Shown: positions 1-4,949 of the stretch, in pieces
Numbering within the stretch: the stretch's first letter is position 1
Layout of the letters: every line of letters begins with the position of its first letter
Source of the DNA: an uncultured Lachnospiraceae bacterium
Lineage (GTDB): Bacteria > Bacillota > Clostridia > Lachnospirales > Lachnospiraceae
Reading direction: 5' to 3'
DNA: 5,417 nt
Assembly (NCBI GenBank): GCA_902783095.1
Contig: CACZPX010000305.1
Coordinates: 1 to 5,417 of the forward strand
Notes under the pieces: model-generated
Database searches by the model: none
The model's input: the letters and a program-made list of their open reading frames with translations, nothing else
Told to the model about the DNA's origin: nothing
Translations under genes and position numbers: made by a program

Positions 1-134
1 CAGCCGGCCGCTTCCGCGATATCGCTGATCGAAACGTTTGCAAATCCGCGTTCGCCAAACAGCCTGACCGCGACACGCAGGATCCTTTTTTTCATCTCGC
101 GGGCCTGTTCCGCGCGCTTTGTCATCTTTTCCAC
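1..134 (-). CDS. TetR-family transcriptional regulator, N-terminal fragment
   Basis: The minus strand encodes about 44 residues before the window ends, reading MEKMTKRAEQAREMKKRILR followed by VAVRLFGERGFANVSISDIA and EAAG. This is the classic start of a TetR DNA-binding domain: a basic helix 1, the 'A..LF.E.GF..VS..DIA..AG' pattern, then the beginning of the recognition helix region. TetR proteins bind operator palindromes as dimers and release them on binding a ligand; the ligand-binding part lies outside the window, so the target cannot be named. I chose the GTG at 132-134 because GAGGGG at 141-146 sits 6 nt upstream. The in-frame ATG at 123-125 is the alternative, but its spacing to the same site is 15 nt. 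The gene has its own promoter and is separated from the upstream hydrolase gene by a terminator. Family call is firm; start codon less so. Confidence 0.87.
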   Translation of the reverse strand, partial: MEKMTKRAEQAREMKKRILRVAVRLFGERGFANVSISDIAEAAG

Positions 135-140
135 GTTTTT

Positions 141-146
141 CCCCTC
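141..146 (-). promoter_or_regulatory. Ribosome binding site that decides the TetR start
   Basis: On the minus strand GAGGGG is followed by six bases (AAAAAC) and GTG. This spacing favours the GTG at 134 over the ATG at 125. The same GAGGGG-6 nt-GTG arrangement occurs in front of the MFS gene at 4717-4722. Confidence 0.55.
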
Positions 147-175
147 TTATGTAAATCAATCTATTTAATTATCTT

Positions 176-204
176 ATTATAATATTATAAACTGTCGCAC
201 GCAA
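176..204 (-). promoter_or_regulatory. Sigma-A-type promoter of the TetR gene
   Basis: Reading the minus strand, TTGCGT (199-204) is followed by a 17-nt spacer and a perfect TATAAT (176-181). The -35 matches consensus in only three bases, but the -10 and the spacing are ideal, and the surrounding 30-40 bp are strongly AT-rich in an otherwise GC-rich window. Transcription would begin near 168-170, about 35 nt before the start codon. An additional TATAAT lies 8 nt upstream within the palindrome. Confidence 0.6.
177..190. promoter_or_regulatory. 14-bp perfect palindrome over the -10 region, candidate TetR operator
   Basis: TTATAATATTATAA is identical on both strands and overlaps five of the six bases of the -10 box of the TetR promoter. 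TetR-family genes are commonly autoregulated by binding a palindrome over their own promoter, so this is a reasonable operator candidate. The caution is that the sequence is pure A/T and may be only a duplicated -10 element. Confidence 0.35.
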
Positions 205-253
205 CTATAAATCTGCCGATTATGCCTTTGCGTCTTAACCACTTACTTAAATA

Positions 254-286
254 AATAAACCAACAGAACCGCTCCGTTGGTTTATT
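254..286 (-). terminator. Intrinsic terminator after the SGNH hydrolase gene
   Basis: Eleven-base arms AATAAACCAAC (254-264) and GTTGGTTTATT (276-286) are perfect reverse complements around an 11-nt loop. On the minus strand the stem runs into TATTTAAG, so the 3' arm and what follows are U-rich. It starts 38 nt after the hydrolase stop codon and separates it from the TetR promoter. It is rather AT-rich for a terminator stem, and its symmetry could let it act in both directions. Confidence 0.65.
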
Positions 287-324
287 CAGGGTCGTATTTT
301 GTCTGCCAAAACTGCCGGCTGCCG

Positions 325-972
325 TCAGACGCCGCTTTCCAGTCCCAGTTCGCCGTCCTCCTGCACCACCAGATCGATCATGCGGGGATCCTGCGGCAGC
401 TGTTCCAGCTCCTTCGCGTCTTTATAGCAGATCTCCGGCGTCCGTTCCAGGCCAAGCAGCGTCCGGCCGATCACCGCCGCGGCCAGCGAGGCCCCCAGCA
501 CCGAGCTGTGCTCGCCGTCCGCAAAGTAGAGGTCCTCTTCCGGATGTGCGGCCGCCACCTGCTGCCAGATCCGCCCCACCGGGCAGACCGCGGCCCCGGT
601 CTTTGCCGCAAGTTCCTCGTAGGCAGCGCTCATCGCCTCCTGCCCCTGCGGGTTGACCTTCTCGCTCCAGGTCATATATAAATAGGGCTTCGTTCCCTCC
701 GGCACCAGCGCGATCAGCCGCTCTCCCGCCGCAAGCAGCGAGTCCCTGCCGGGGAAGGGATGCGCGTTGTGCTGCAGCACCACGGCGTCGTAGCCGCCCG
801 TCATCAGGTTGAAATAGGTCTGCGACTGCTCCAAATGCCAGTCCAGCCCCATGCCGGGGTGGGTGAGCATCACCGCGTCTAACTGTCTGCCGTGCGCGGC
901 CGCAAAGGCCTGCACGCGAAGCGGCACGTAGTGGACAAAGGTGTGGCTGTTGCCGATAAACAACACGTTCAT
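325..972 (-). CDS. SGNH/GDSL-type hydrolase, small cytoplasmic protein
   Basis: 215 residues. Proteins of the SGNH fold hydrolyse ester or acyl bonds with a Ser-His-Asp arrangement. Visible here: block I at the extreme N-terminus (FIGNSHT, nucleophile candidate Ser9); a glycine-containing segment HPGMG (38-42) that may be block II; an Asn in a 'VVLQHNAHP' segment (Asn69), a good block III candidate; and DGEHSS (152-157) giving the Asp152/His155 pair of block V. The first strand begins at residue 2 and no signal peptide or membrane helix is seen, so it is probably cytoplasmic. Substrate unknown. The start is fixed by GGGAGG (980-985) 7 nt upstream of ATG. It appears to be a single-gene unit with a promoter at 1069-1097 and a terminator at 254-286. 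The 'GNSHT' variant of the GDSL motif is also found in bacterial SGNH proteins of unknown function. Family call good, activity inferred. Confidence 0.87.
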   Translation of the reverse strand: MNVLFIGNSHTFVHYVPLRVQAFAAAHGRQLDAVMLTHPGMGLDWHLEQSQTYFNLMTGGYDAVVLQHNAHPFPGRDSLLAAGERLIALVPEGTKPYLYMTWSEKVNPQGQEAMSAAYEELAAKTGAAVCPVGRIWQQVAAAHPEEDLYFADGEHSSVLGASLAAAVIGRTLLGLERTPEICYKDAKELEQLPQDPRMIDLVVQEDGELGLESGV

Positions 973-1035
973 GTTCCGTCCTCCCGGTCAGGCCCTGTTT
1001 ATCTTCTCCCCTGACCGCCTGCAGCGCGGGCAATT

Positions 1036-1052
1036 CCGGTCGCCCGGACCGG
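1036..1052 (-). repeat. Small inverted repeat in the hydrolase mRNA leader
   Basis: CCGGTC (1036-1041) and GACCGG (1047-1052) are exact reverse complements around a 5-nt loop. It would form a 6-bp GC-rich hairpin close to the 5' end of the leader made from the 1069-1097 promoter. No T-run follows, so it is not a terminator. It may be an operator, a transcript-stabilising hairpin or chance. Confidence 0.4.
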
Positions 1053-1068
1053 TATCCGCTGTAAAAAC

Positions 1069-1097
1069 ATCATACCCTCCTCATTCGCCGATTTCAA
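1069..1097 (-). promoter_or_regulatory. Sigma-A-type promoter of the SGNH hydrolase gene
   Basis: On the minus strand TTGAAA (1092-1097) and TATGAT (1069-1074) each match consensus in five of six bases and are exactly 17 nt apart. Transcription would start near 1062, giving a leader of about 90 nt to the ATG at 972. The spacer itself contains GAGGAGGG, which can alternatively be read as a ribosome binding site for a tiny ORF, discussed among the findings. Confidence 0.6.
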
Positions 1098-1164
1098 CGA
1101 CGATCTGTTATCCTGGCAGCCCACAGCCATCGCCGGAGGGCAGCTGCCGGTCACCGCGCAGGAA

Positions 1165-1189
1165 AGGCCGCCGGTCCCGCCGGCGGCCT
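1165..1189 (-). terminator. GC-rich hairpin, probable terminator of the transglutaminase-like gene
   Basis: AGGCCGCCGG (1165-1174) and CCGGCGGCCT (1180-1189) form a perfect 10-bp stem with a 5-nt loop, about 100 nt beyond the stop codon of the minus-strand gene ending at 1291. On the minus strand only a short T-run (TTTCC) follows, so termination in that direction would be weak. On the plus strand it is followed by a more T-rich CTGTTCTGTTT. The stem is the same sequence as that of the thiT terminator at 3379-3405. Direction is therefore uncertain. Confidence 0.5.
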
Positions 1190-1290
1190 CTGTTCTGTTT
1201 GTCTGTGTTCAGATCCTTTTGGGTTCTGTTCCCCCCGGGTCTTGTTCTCCTCGGGTCTGCCCCGGCTCCGTCCGCGCCGCCGCGGCCGTT

Positions 1291-2412
1291 CTATCGCCTC
1301 CGGCTGCCCCTCTTCTTCCCGGACCTGCCCGCCTGCATCTGCGCCTTGCGGAACATCTCCGCGCTGTTTTCTTCCTTCTGCGCCGCCTCGTCCCGGCGGA
1401 TGCCGGTGACGATGGCTGCGGTCGTGATGACGATGACCAGGATGATCGCGTGCATCGTGATCTGTCTGTAAGTCTCGGTGCTGGCGCTGTATTCCGCCTT
1501 CGGCACGCTGCCGTTTCCGATGTTCTTGCTCACATAATCCTTTGCGTTGACCTTTATGTTTCCGCCGCCCCAGTCGCTCATCTTGGAGGCCGCGTCACGG
1601 TAGTTGTTGGTTCCCTTTAAGAAGAAGTTCGTGTAGGCGACCGAGTTGATGGAGGTTCCGCGGTTTCTGACGCAGGCGCCGTAGGTCGCGTCCACAATGT
1701 ACCACTTGCCGTCGATCTTTACGATGTTCCACGCGTGGGCCAGAGATCTCACGATCCGGCACTGCACGCCGGCTTTCGCCATCATGTTGTACACCAGCTG
1801 GGAGATGCCTGCGCAGGTCGCTTTGCCGTACCGGGCGCCGTACGCGGAGTTGAATGTGCTGCGTCCGTTCTGTACGCTCTGGCCGTAGGTGATGTTTTCG
1901 ATGACCCAGTTGTATACGGCGCTGGCCTTCTCGTGATCGGAAGCGCCTTTTTTGTAGAGCTTCGGGACCGTCTTGCTGATCCAGCTGACCACCTTGCTCT
2001 CCTGGCTTTTCGTGGTGTGGTACTTGCCGAAGACCGTGACGGTGATGTACTGGTAGGATCCCTGCTTCACGGCGCGGGTCTGGAACGCGACCTGGGCCAG
2101 ATTGCTCTTCAGGGCGTCGCCTTCTCCGACCTTGCCGGAGTGGCTGAACAGTTTCGTCTTGATCGTGCTCTGGATCTTGTTGGTGTCGTAGGTCTTATCC
2201 CTGTAATTTACCGTAAAGTAGAAATCGAACGCGCTGCTTCCGGTCGTATTCTTGCGGGCCAGAATGGAGCTCTTGATCTCCTTGATGGCGGCCGTGAGGG
2301 ACTTCAGCTGATATTCTTTCGTGTTCACGCCGGCTGCCTCGGCATTGACGGTGAACAAAAAGAGGATGGCAACTGCGAATACTGCTGCGAGGGTCGTCAT
2401 GGTCTTCTTCAT
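1291..2412 (-). CDS. Secreted, membrane-anchored transglutaminase-like protein
   Basis: 373 residues. An N-terminal signal peptide is clear: MKKTM, a hydrophobic core to about residue 22, then NAEAAG with a likely cleavage near 27. Residues 28-155 form an unassigned N-terminal region. The transglutaminase-like core follows, with all three catalytic elements: Cys200 in KATCAGIS, His226 in AHAWN, and Asp241 in YIVDATYG, preceded by the usual 'SDHEKASAVYNWV' helix (158-170). Members of this superfamily can act as cysteine proteases, amidases or acyl transferases on proteins or cell wall; the actual reaction here is unknown. A single helix at 319-338 followed by a basic tail (GRSGKKRGSRRR) would anchor the C-terminus in the membrane with the enzyme outside. 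The ATG at 2410-2412 is fixed by AAGGAG (2420-2425), 7 nt upstream; the frame stays open further upstream but runs through the opposite-strand riboswitch. Promoter not clear: an extended -10 (TGGTATCCT, 2463-2471) is the best candidate, without a good -35. Confidence 0.88.
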   Translation of the reverse strand: MKKTMTTLAAVFAVAILFLFTVNAEAAGVNTKEYQLKSLTAAIKEIKSSILARKNTTGSSAFDFYFTVNYRDKTYDTNKIQSTIKTKLFSHSGKVGEGDALKSNLAQVAFQTRAVKQGSYQYITVTVFGKYHTTKSQESKVVSWISKTVPKLYKKGASDHEKASAVYNWVIENITYGQSVQNGRSTFNSAYGARYGKATCAGISQLVYNMMAKAGVQCRIVRSLAHAWNIVKIDGKWYIVDATYGACVRNRGTSINSVAYTNFFLKGTNNYRDAASKMSDWGGGNIKVNAKDYVSKNIGNGSVPKAEYSASTETYRQITMHAIILVIVITTAAIVTGIRRDEAAQKEENSAEMFRKAQMQAGRSGKKRGSRRR

Positions 2413-2536
2413 CGGTGTTCTCCTTTTCCGCTCTATGGTTCCCGTGTTTCGTTTCTGATCACAGGATACCAGAGCCACCGTCAAAAGAAGGATCAAACCC
2501 GGCTGACAATCGCGGTCGGCGGCATCATTGTTTTTC

Positions 2537-2564
2537 TTGACATTTCGGCAGGCCATCCTATAAT
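2537..2564 (+). promoter_or_regulatory. Consensus sigma-A promoter of the riboswitch-thiT transcript
   Basis: A perfect TTGACA (2537-2542) and a perfect TATAAT (2559-2564) are separated by 16 nt. Transcription should start near 2571, immediately before the first paired element of the TPP aptamer. Such a strong promoter fits control exerted mainly by the riboswitch. Confidence 0.85.
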
Positions 2565-2572
2565 GGGTGTCG

Positions 2573-2654
2573 AAGAAGGGGAGCCGAAACGGCTGAGAGG
2601 AGACAAAGGTCTCGACCCTGTACCTGATTTGGATAATGCCAACGGAGGGATCTT
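2573..2654 (+). promoter_or_regulatory. TPP (thiamine pyrophosphate) riboswitch aptamer
   Basis: The conserved THI-box elements are all present in order: GGGG (2578-2581), a short P3 hairpin AGCCG-AAA-CGGCT (2582-2594), the invariant CTGAGA (2593-2598), ACCC (2615-2618), CCTGATTTGGATAATGCCAA (2623-2642) and GGAGGGA. P1 can form between AAGA (2573-2576) and TCTT (2651-2654), P2 between GGG (2578-2580) and CCC (2616-2618), and P5 between TTGG (2629-2632) and CCAA (2639-2642). An extra hairpin GAGAC-AAAG-GTCTC (2600-2613) fills the facultative stem position after CTGAGA. This RNA class binds thiamine pyrophosphate directly. It stands between a consensus promoter and a terminator, in front of a thiamine uptake gene, which fits a transcriptional off-switch. 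Confidence 0.96.
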
Positions 2655-2661
2655 TACGATT

Positions 2662-2695
2662 AGCGGAAAACTCTGTGGTTTTCCGCTTTTTCTTT
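2662..2695 (+). terminator. Riboswitch-controlled intrinsic terminator (expression platform)
   Basis: AGCGGAAAAC (2662-2671) pairs perfectly with GTTTTCCGCT (2678-2687) around a 6-nt loop, followed by a T-rich tail (TTTTCTTT, 2688-2695). It lies 7 nt after the aptamer and about 100 nt before the gene. When TPP is bound the aptamer should be locked and this hairpin free to form, stopping transcription. I could not identify a convincing antiterminator pairing by eye. Confidence 0.88.
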
Positions 2696-2716
2696 CGCCG
2701 CAGTCCAACAGGCAGG

Positions 2717-2774
2717 CGCCGGAGCACAGCATCCGGCGTCATTCCCGAAGGGGAAGCGCTGCGCCGCAAGGCGC
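2717..2774 (+). other. Three consecutive hairpins in the thiT leader, after the riboswitch terminator
   Basis: Three perfect short stems follow one another: CGCCGGA (2717-2723) with TCCGGCG (2732-2738), 8-nt loop; TTCCC (2742-2746) with GGGAA (2751-2755), GAAG loop; and GCGCC (2761-2765) with GGCGC (2770-2774), closed by a GCAA loop of the stable GNRA type. The last ends 6 nt before the AAGGAG ribosome binding site. No T-run follows any of them, so they are not terminators. They are present only in the read-through mRNA. Role unknown; transcript stability or translation tuning are possibilities. Confidence 0.5.
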
Positions 2775-2793
2775 CGAAGAAAGGAGAAACTGT

Positions 2794-3363
2794 ATGAGAG
2801 ACAAGAAACTGCTCGCCCTGGTAGAGGGCGCGATCATCGTGGCGCTGGCCATCGGCTTAAGCTATCTCAAGATCCCGATCGGCCTGGAATTCGGCGGTTT
2901 TGGCGGGTCCGTGGACCTGGTGATGATCCCGCTCATCCTCTACGCCATCCGCCGCGGCTGGATCTGGGGCCTCGGCGCCGGCCTGGTGTTCGGCACGCTG
3001 AAGTTCTTCATGGCCGGAGGCGTGGCCGTCAACTGGCAGTCCATGCTGCTGGACTACTCGCTGGCCTACATGTTCGTGGGCTTTGCCGGCCTGGTCAAAG
3101 GCGCCAAAAAGAGCATCCCGCTGTCCGCGGTGGCCGCGCTCATCGGCTGCGTATGCCGCTTTGTGATCCACTTCATCTCCGGCATCACCATTTACGCGGA
3201 GTACATGCCCGACGAGTTTTTCAACATGACCATGACCAACACCTGGTTCTACTCGCTGCTGTACAACGGAAGCTACATGCTGCCCAACACCATCCTGGCC
3301 GTGGTGGTGATCGCGCTGATCGCCAAGCCCATCAACACCTACGTCGATCCGGACCGCATCTGA
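2794..3363 (+). CDS. thiT: ThiT, thiamine-binding S component of an ECF transporter
   Basis: 189 residues, matching the usual size of ThiT (about 180-190). It is an integral membrane protein with about six helices (roughly 7-25, 40-53, 56-73, 84-101, 109-129, 163-178). S components bind vitamin with high affinity and dock with a shared ECF module (EcfA, EcfA', EcfT) that supplies ATP-driven transport; that module is not in the window. Family signatures include NWQSMLLDYSLAY (80-92), CRFVIHFISG (121-130) with His126, YAEYMP (134-139), and WFYSLLYNGSYMLP (151-164). From memory of the ThiT structures, an acidic-Tyr pair (here Asp87-Tyr88), His126, Trp151 and the YNGSY segment line the thiamine site; exact equivalence needs an alignment. 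AAGGAG (2781-2786) 7 nt before ATG fixes the start. The TPP riboswitch upstream strongly supports thiamine as ligand, and the gene is a single-gene unit closed by a terminator. Confidence 0.93.
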   Translation: MRDKKLLALVEGAIIVALAIGLSYLKIPIGLEFGGFGGSVDLVMIPLILYAIRRGWIWGLGAGLVFGTLKFFMAGGVAVNWQSMLLDYSLAYMFVGFAGLVKGAKKSIPLSAVAALIGCVCRFVIHFISGITIYAEYMPDEFFNMTMTNTWFYSLLYNGSYMLPNTILAVVVIALIAKPINTYVDPDRI

Positions 3364-3378
3364 GCCGTCCGCATGCAG

Positions 3379-3414
3379 CAGGCCGCCGGTCTTCCCGGCG
3401 GCCTGTTCTTTTTT
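3379..3414 (+). terminator. Strong intrinsic terminator of thiT
   Basis: CAGGCCGCCGG (3379-3389) and CCGGCGGCCTG (3395-3405) form a perfect 11-bp GC-rich stem with a 5-nt TCTTC loop, followed by TTCTTTTTT. It begins 16 nt after the thiT stop codon. The inner 10-bp arms are identical to those of the hairpin at 1165-1189. Confidence 0.93.
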
Positions 3415-3442
3415 CCCTATGTTTTATGCCTGCGGGACCGCG

Positions 3443-3461
3443 CCGGCTCCGAAACAGCCGG
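3443..3461 (-). repeat. Inverted repeat just downstream of the MFS gene, possible weak terminator
   Basis: CCGGCT (3443-3448) and AGCCGG (3456-3461) pair perfectly around a 7-nt loop, 17 nt past the MFS stop codon on the minus strand. No T-run follows in that direction, so it is at best a weak or factor-dependent terminator or an mRNA 3'-end hairpin for this convergent gene. Confidence 0.35.
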
Positions 3462-3477
3462 GCCGTCACCTGCGGGC

Positions 3478-4710
3478 TTAAGCCCTCCTCTGCCCCTGTG
3501 CGATGCGCATCACGCCGATCAGACTCACGGCACCGAGCGCCGCGCAGAAGTACAGCGCCGGGTTGTAGGAACCGAAAAAGTCGTAGGAATAGCCGATGAC
3601 GGAGTAGGCCACCGCCGCGCCGATGCTGCGGAAGATGGACATCACGGCGCAGATCCTCGCGTAATCCGCCGCCTTGAACCGCTCCTTGATCACGCTCAGA
3701 TTGGTCACGCCGGAGGTGGAGAAATAGCTGCTGATCAAAAAGGCGCTCACAAAGAGCACCGGGATGAGACCGGGCATCCAGGCCATGGCCAGGCAGCCGG
3801 CTATGGCCGCGATCAGAAAGGCCGCGGTCGCACGGACAGAGCCCAGCGCGTCGGATAGAACGCCGCCAGCCACCTTGGTCACGATATTGCCGATCATCCC
3901 CACGGAGATCATCATCGCGCCGAAGGAGGCGGTATAGCCGACGCTTTCCGCGAAGGCGGAAAAATGCTGGCACATCACCGCGGCAAAGGCCGTAAGGCCG
4001 GAAAGCAGCAGCAGCCAGACCGCGGCGGAGGACTTTTGCGGGTACTTCTGCTCTTCCGTCAGCTCCAGCGAAAAGCCGCTCTTCTTTTTCCCTTCCGCCT
4101 CATCCGCGCCGTATTTTTTAAGCCCCATCTCCTCCGGCGTGGCGCGCATGAACAGCACGGCGGGCAGCATGAACAGCACGATCAGGCCGCCGGCGATCAG
4201 GTACACCGGGCGCCAGCCGATGGACGCGATCAGGCTCGCAAAGATGGGACTTAAGACCGCGCCGATGATGCCCGCGATCCCCATGAACAGGCCGGTGGCC
4301 GTGCCGAGTTTCTTTTCAAACCAGTTGCCCAGCACCACGTTGCCGACGATCAGTCCGTTGTAGGCGTGCGATACGCCAAGCAGCAGGGCGATGGCGTAGA
4401 ACTGCCAGATCGCCGTGGCGTTCGCAAGCAGCACATAGCAGAGCGCAATCATCACGGTCGCGGCCCCGAGCATCAGCCGCAGCGGGATCTTTTTCATGTG
4501 CCGCACCACCACCGGGGCCAGCAGGCCGAAGGTCGCACTCATGATGGTCAGATAGAGCGCCACGTCTCCCACGCCCACGCCCAGTTCACGCGCGACCGGC
4601 AGGTAGAAGACGCCCATGCTGTTGGAGGAGACTCCCAGCACCGTGCCGCTCAGGCCGCAGCACAGGGCCACGGTCACCCAATGGTAGTGATCTTTGATAA
4701 AACTCTTCAC
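3478..4710 (-). CDS. Major facilitator superfamily (MFS) transporter, substrate unknown
   Basis: 410 residues from the GTG chosen here, a normal MFS length. Twelve hydrophobic helices can be placed at about 12-34, 47-69, 77-95, 103-126, 137-160, 167-187, then a cytoplasmic loop (190-228) rich in charge, and 231-252, 262-282, 294-311, 314-336, 357-374, 383-402. Motif-A-like loops follow helix 2 (RHMKKIPLRL, 70-79) and helix 8 (GGVLSDALGSVRA, 282-294); GWRPVY lies before helix 6 and 'RATPEEMGL' after it, a pattern I associate with monocarboxylate or oxalate/formate-type MFS carriers, but the substrate cannot be named. The GTG at 4708-4710 has GAGGGG at 6 nt. A longer reading from an ATG at 4854 would add 48 Lys/Arg-rich residues, but that ATG lies inside an intergenic repeat and lacks a ribosome binding site. 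Convergent with thiT; same strand as the upstream DUF362-type gene, 239 bp away. Confidence 0.87.
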   Translation of the reverse strand: MKSFIKDHYHWVTVALCCGLSGTVLGVSSNSMGVFYLPVARELGVGVGDVALYLTIMSATFGLLAPVVVRHMKKIPLRLMLGAATVMIALCYVLLANATAIWQFYAIALLLGVSHAYNGLIVGNVVLGNWFEKKLGTATGLFMGIAGIIGAVLSPIFASLIASIGWRPVYLIAGGLIVLFMLPAVLFMRATPEEMGLKKYGADEAEGKKKSGFSLELTEEQKYPQKSSAAVWLLLLSGLTAFAAVMCQHFSAFAESVGYTASFGAMMISVGMIGNIVTKVAGGVLSDALGSVRATAAFLIAAIAGCLAMAWMPGLIPVLFVSAFLISSYFSTSGVTNLSVIKERFKAADYARICAVMSIFRSIGAAVAYSVIGYSYDFFGSYNPALYFCAALGAVSLIGVMRIAQGQRRA

Positions 4711-4716
4711 GCCTTT

Positions 4717-4722
4717 CCCCTC
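4717..4722 (-). promoter_or_regulatory. Ribosome binding site that decides the MFS start
   Basis: GAGGGG on the minus strand is 6 nt upstream of GTG at 4710, just before the first membrane helix. The upstream ATG at 4854 is preceded only by CTCAGG, directly abutting it, which is not a usable site. Confidence 0.55.
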
Positions 4723-4849
4723 TTTTTGCGGTTTCTTTCCGCTTCTTCCCGTTTTTGCCTTTGACGGTTTTCGGGACGTCTTTGCCGTATTTCTATTCTC
4801 CTTCGAATCCTCCCTGACGCAGGTTCCGCCCAGGAAGACGGTTCTGGCC

Positions 4850-4936
4850 GTCATCCTGAGCGGAGTGAGCGCAGTCGTGTCAAACTGCTTACTGTCATCC
4901 TGAGCGGAGTGAGCGCAGCGAACGCAGTCGAAGGAT
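4850..4936. repeat. Two direct copies of a 25-nt intergenic repeat, the second part of a longer palindrome-ended element
   Basis: The 25 bases at 4850-4874 are repeated exactly at 4894-4918 (beginning GTCATCCTGAGCGG and ending GAGCGCAG), with 19 unrelated bases between. The second copy continues to GTCGAAGGATCC, so that the element at 4894-4936 has ATCCT (4897-4901) near one end and AGGAT (4932-4936) at the other. From memory, sequences of the form 'ATCCTGAGCG.AG..GAAGGAT' recur between genes in many unrelated bacterial genomes, so this is probably a member of that dispersed class rather than a gene-specific site. The first copy looks truncated, losing the AGGAT end. No transposase is nearby. 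Confidence 0.8.
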
Positions 4937-4949
4937 CCCCCCGGCCGTA

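Larger units (their letters stand above)
973..1290. other. 318-bp intergenic region between the transglutaminase-like and hydrolase genes
   Basis: Both flanking genes are on the minus strand. In minus-strand order the region holds a GC-rich hairpin (1165-1189), the hydrolase promoter (1069-1097) and a leader hairpin (1036-1052). The stretch 1190-1290 is C/T-rich on the plus strand, and I see no gene in it. A plus-strand frame open across part of the region lacks a start with a ribosome binding site. Confidence 0.6.

Noticed and set aside
1015..1620. Plus-strand frame with protein-like stretch (FADFNDDLLSWQPTAIAGG) in the intergenic region
   Set aside because: It has no start codon with a ribosome binding site, passes through the hairpin at 1165-1189 and continues antisense to the transglutaminase-like gene. 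I regard the resemblance as chance.
2413..2769. In-frame upstream extension of the transglutaminase-like gene by 119 codons
   Set aside because: It would run antisense through the TPP riboswitch and terminator. The ATG at 2412 has a perfect ribosome binding site and is followed at once by a signal peptide.
1735..2793. Plus-strand open frame running into thiT, which would give a 542-residue protein
   Set aside because: It is antisense to the transglutaminase-like gene and crosses the promoter, aptamer and terminator. Only the part from 2794 looks like a protein family and has a ribosome binding site.
3332..3973. Arg-rich alternate-frame ORFs overlapping the MFS gene and thiT on both strands
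   Set aside because: Their composition is typical of shadow frames in GC-rich DNA, and they conflict with clear membrane-protein genes on the correct frames.
4878..4901. TTGACA on the minus strand between the two repeats, as a promoter for the MFS gene
   Set aside because: The -35 is perfect but no -10 like TATAAT lies 16-19 nt downstream; that position falls in the GC-rich repeat (CTCAGGATGACG).
4850..4936. Two-unit CRISPR array
   Set aside because: There are only two copies, separated by 19 nt, with a second copy that continues into a longer palindrome-ended element, and no cas gene. A dispersed intergenic repeat explains it better.
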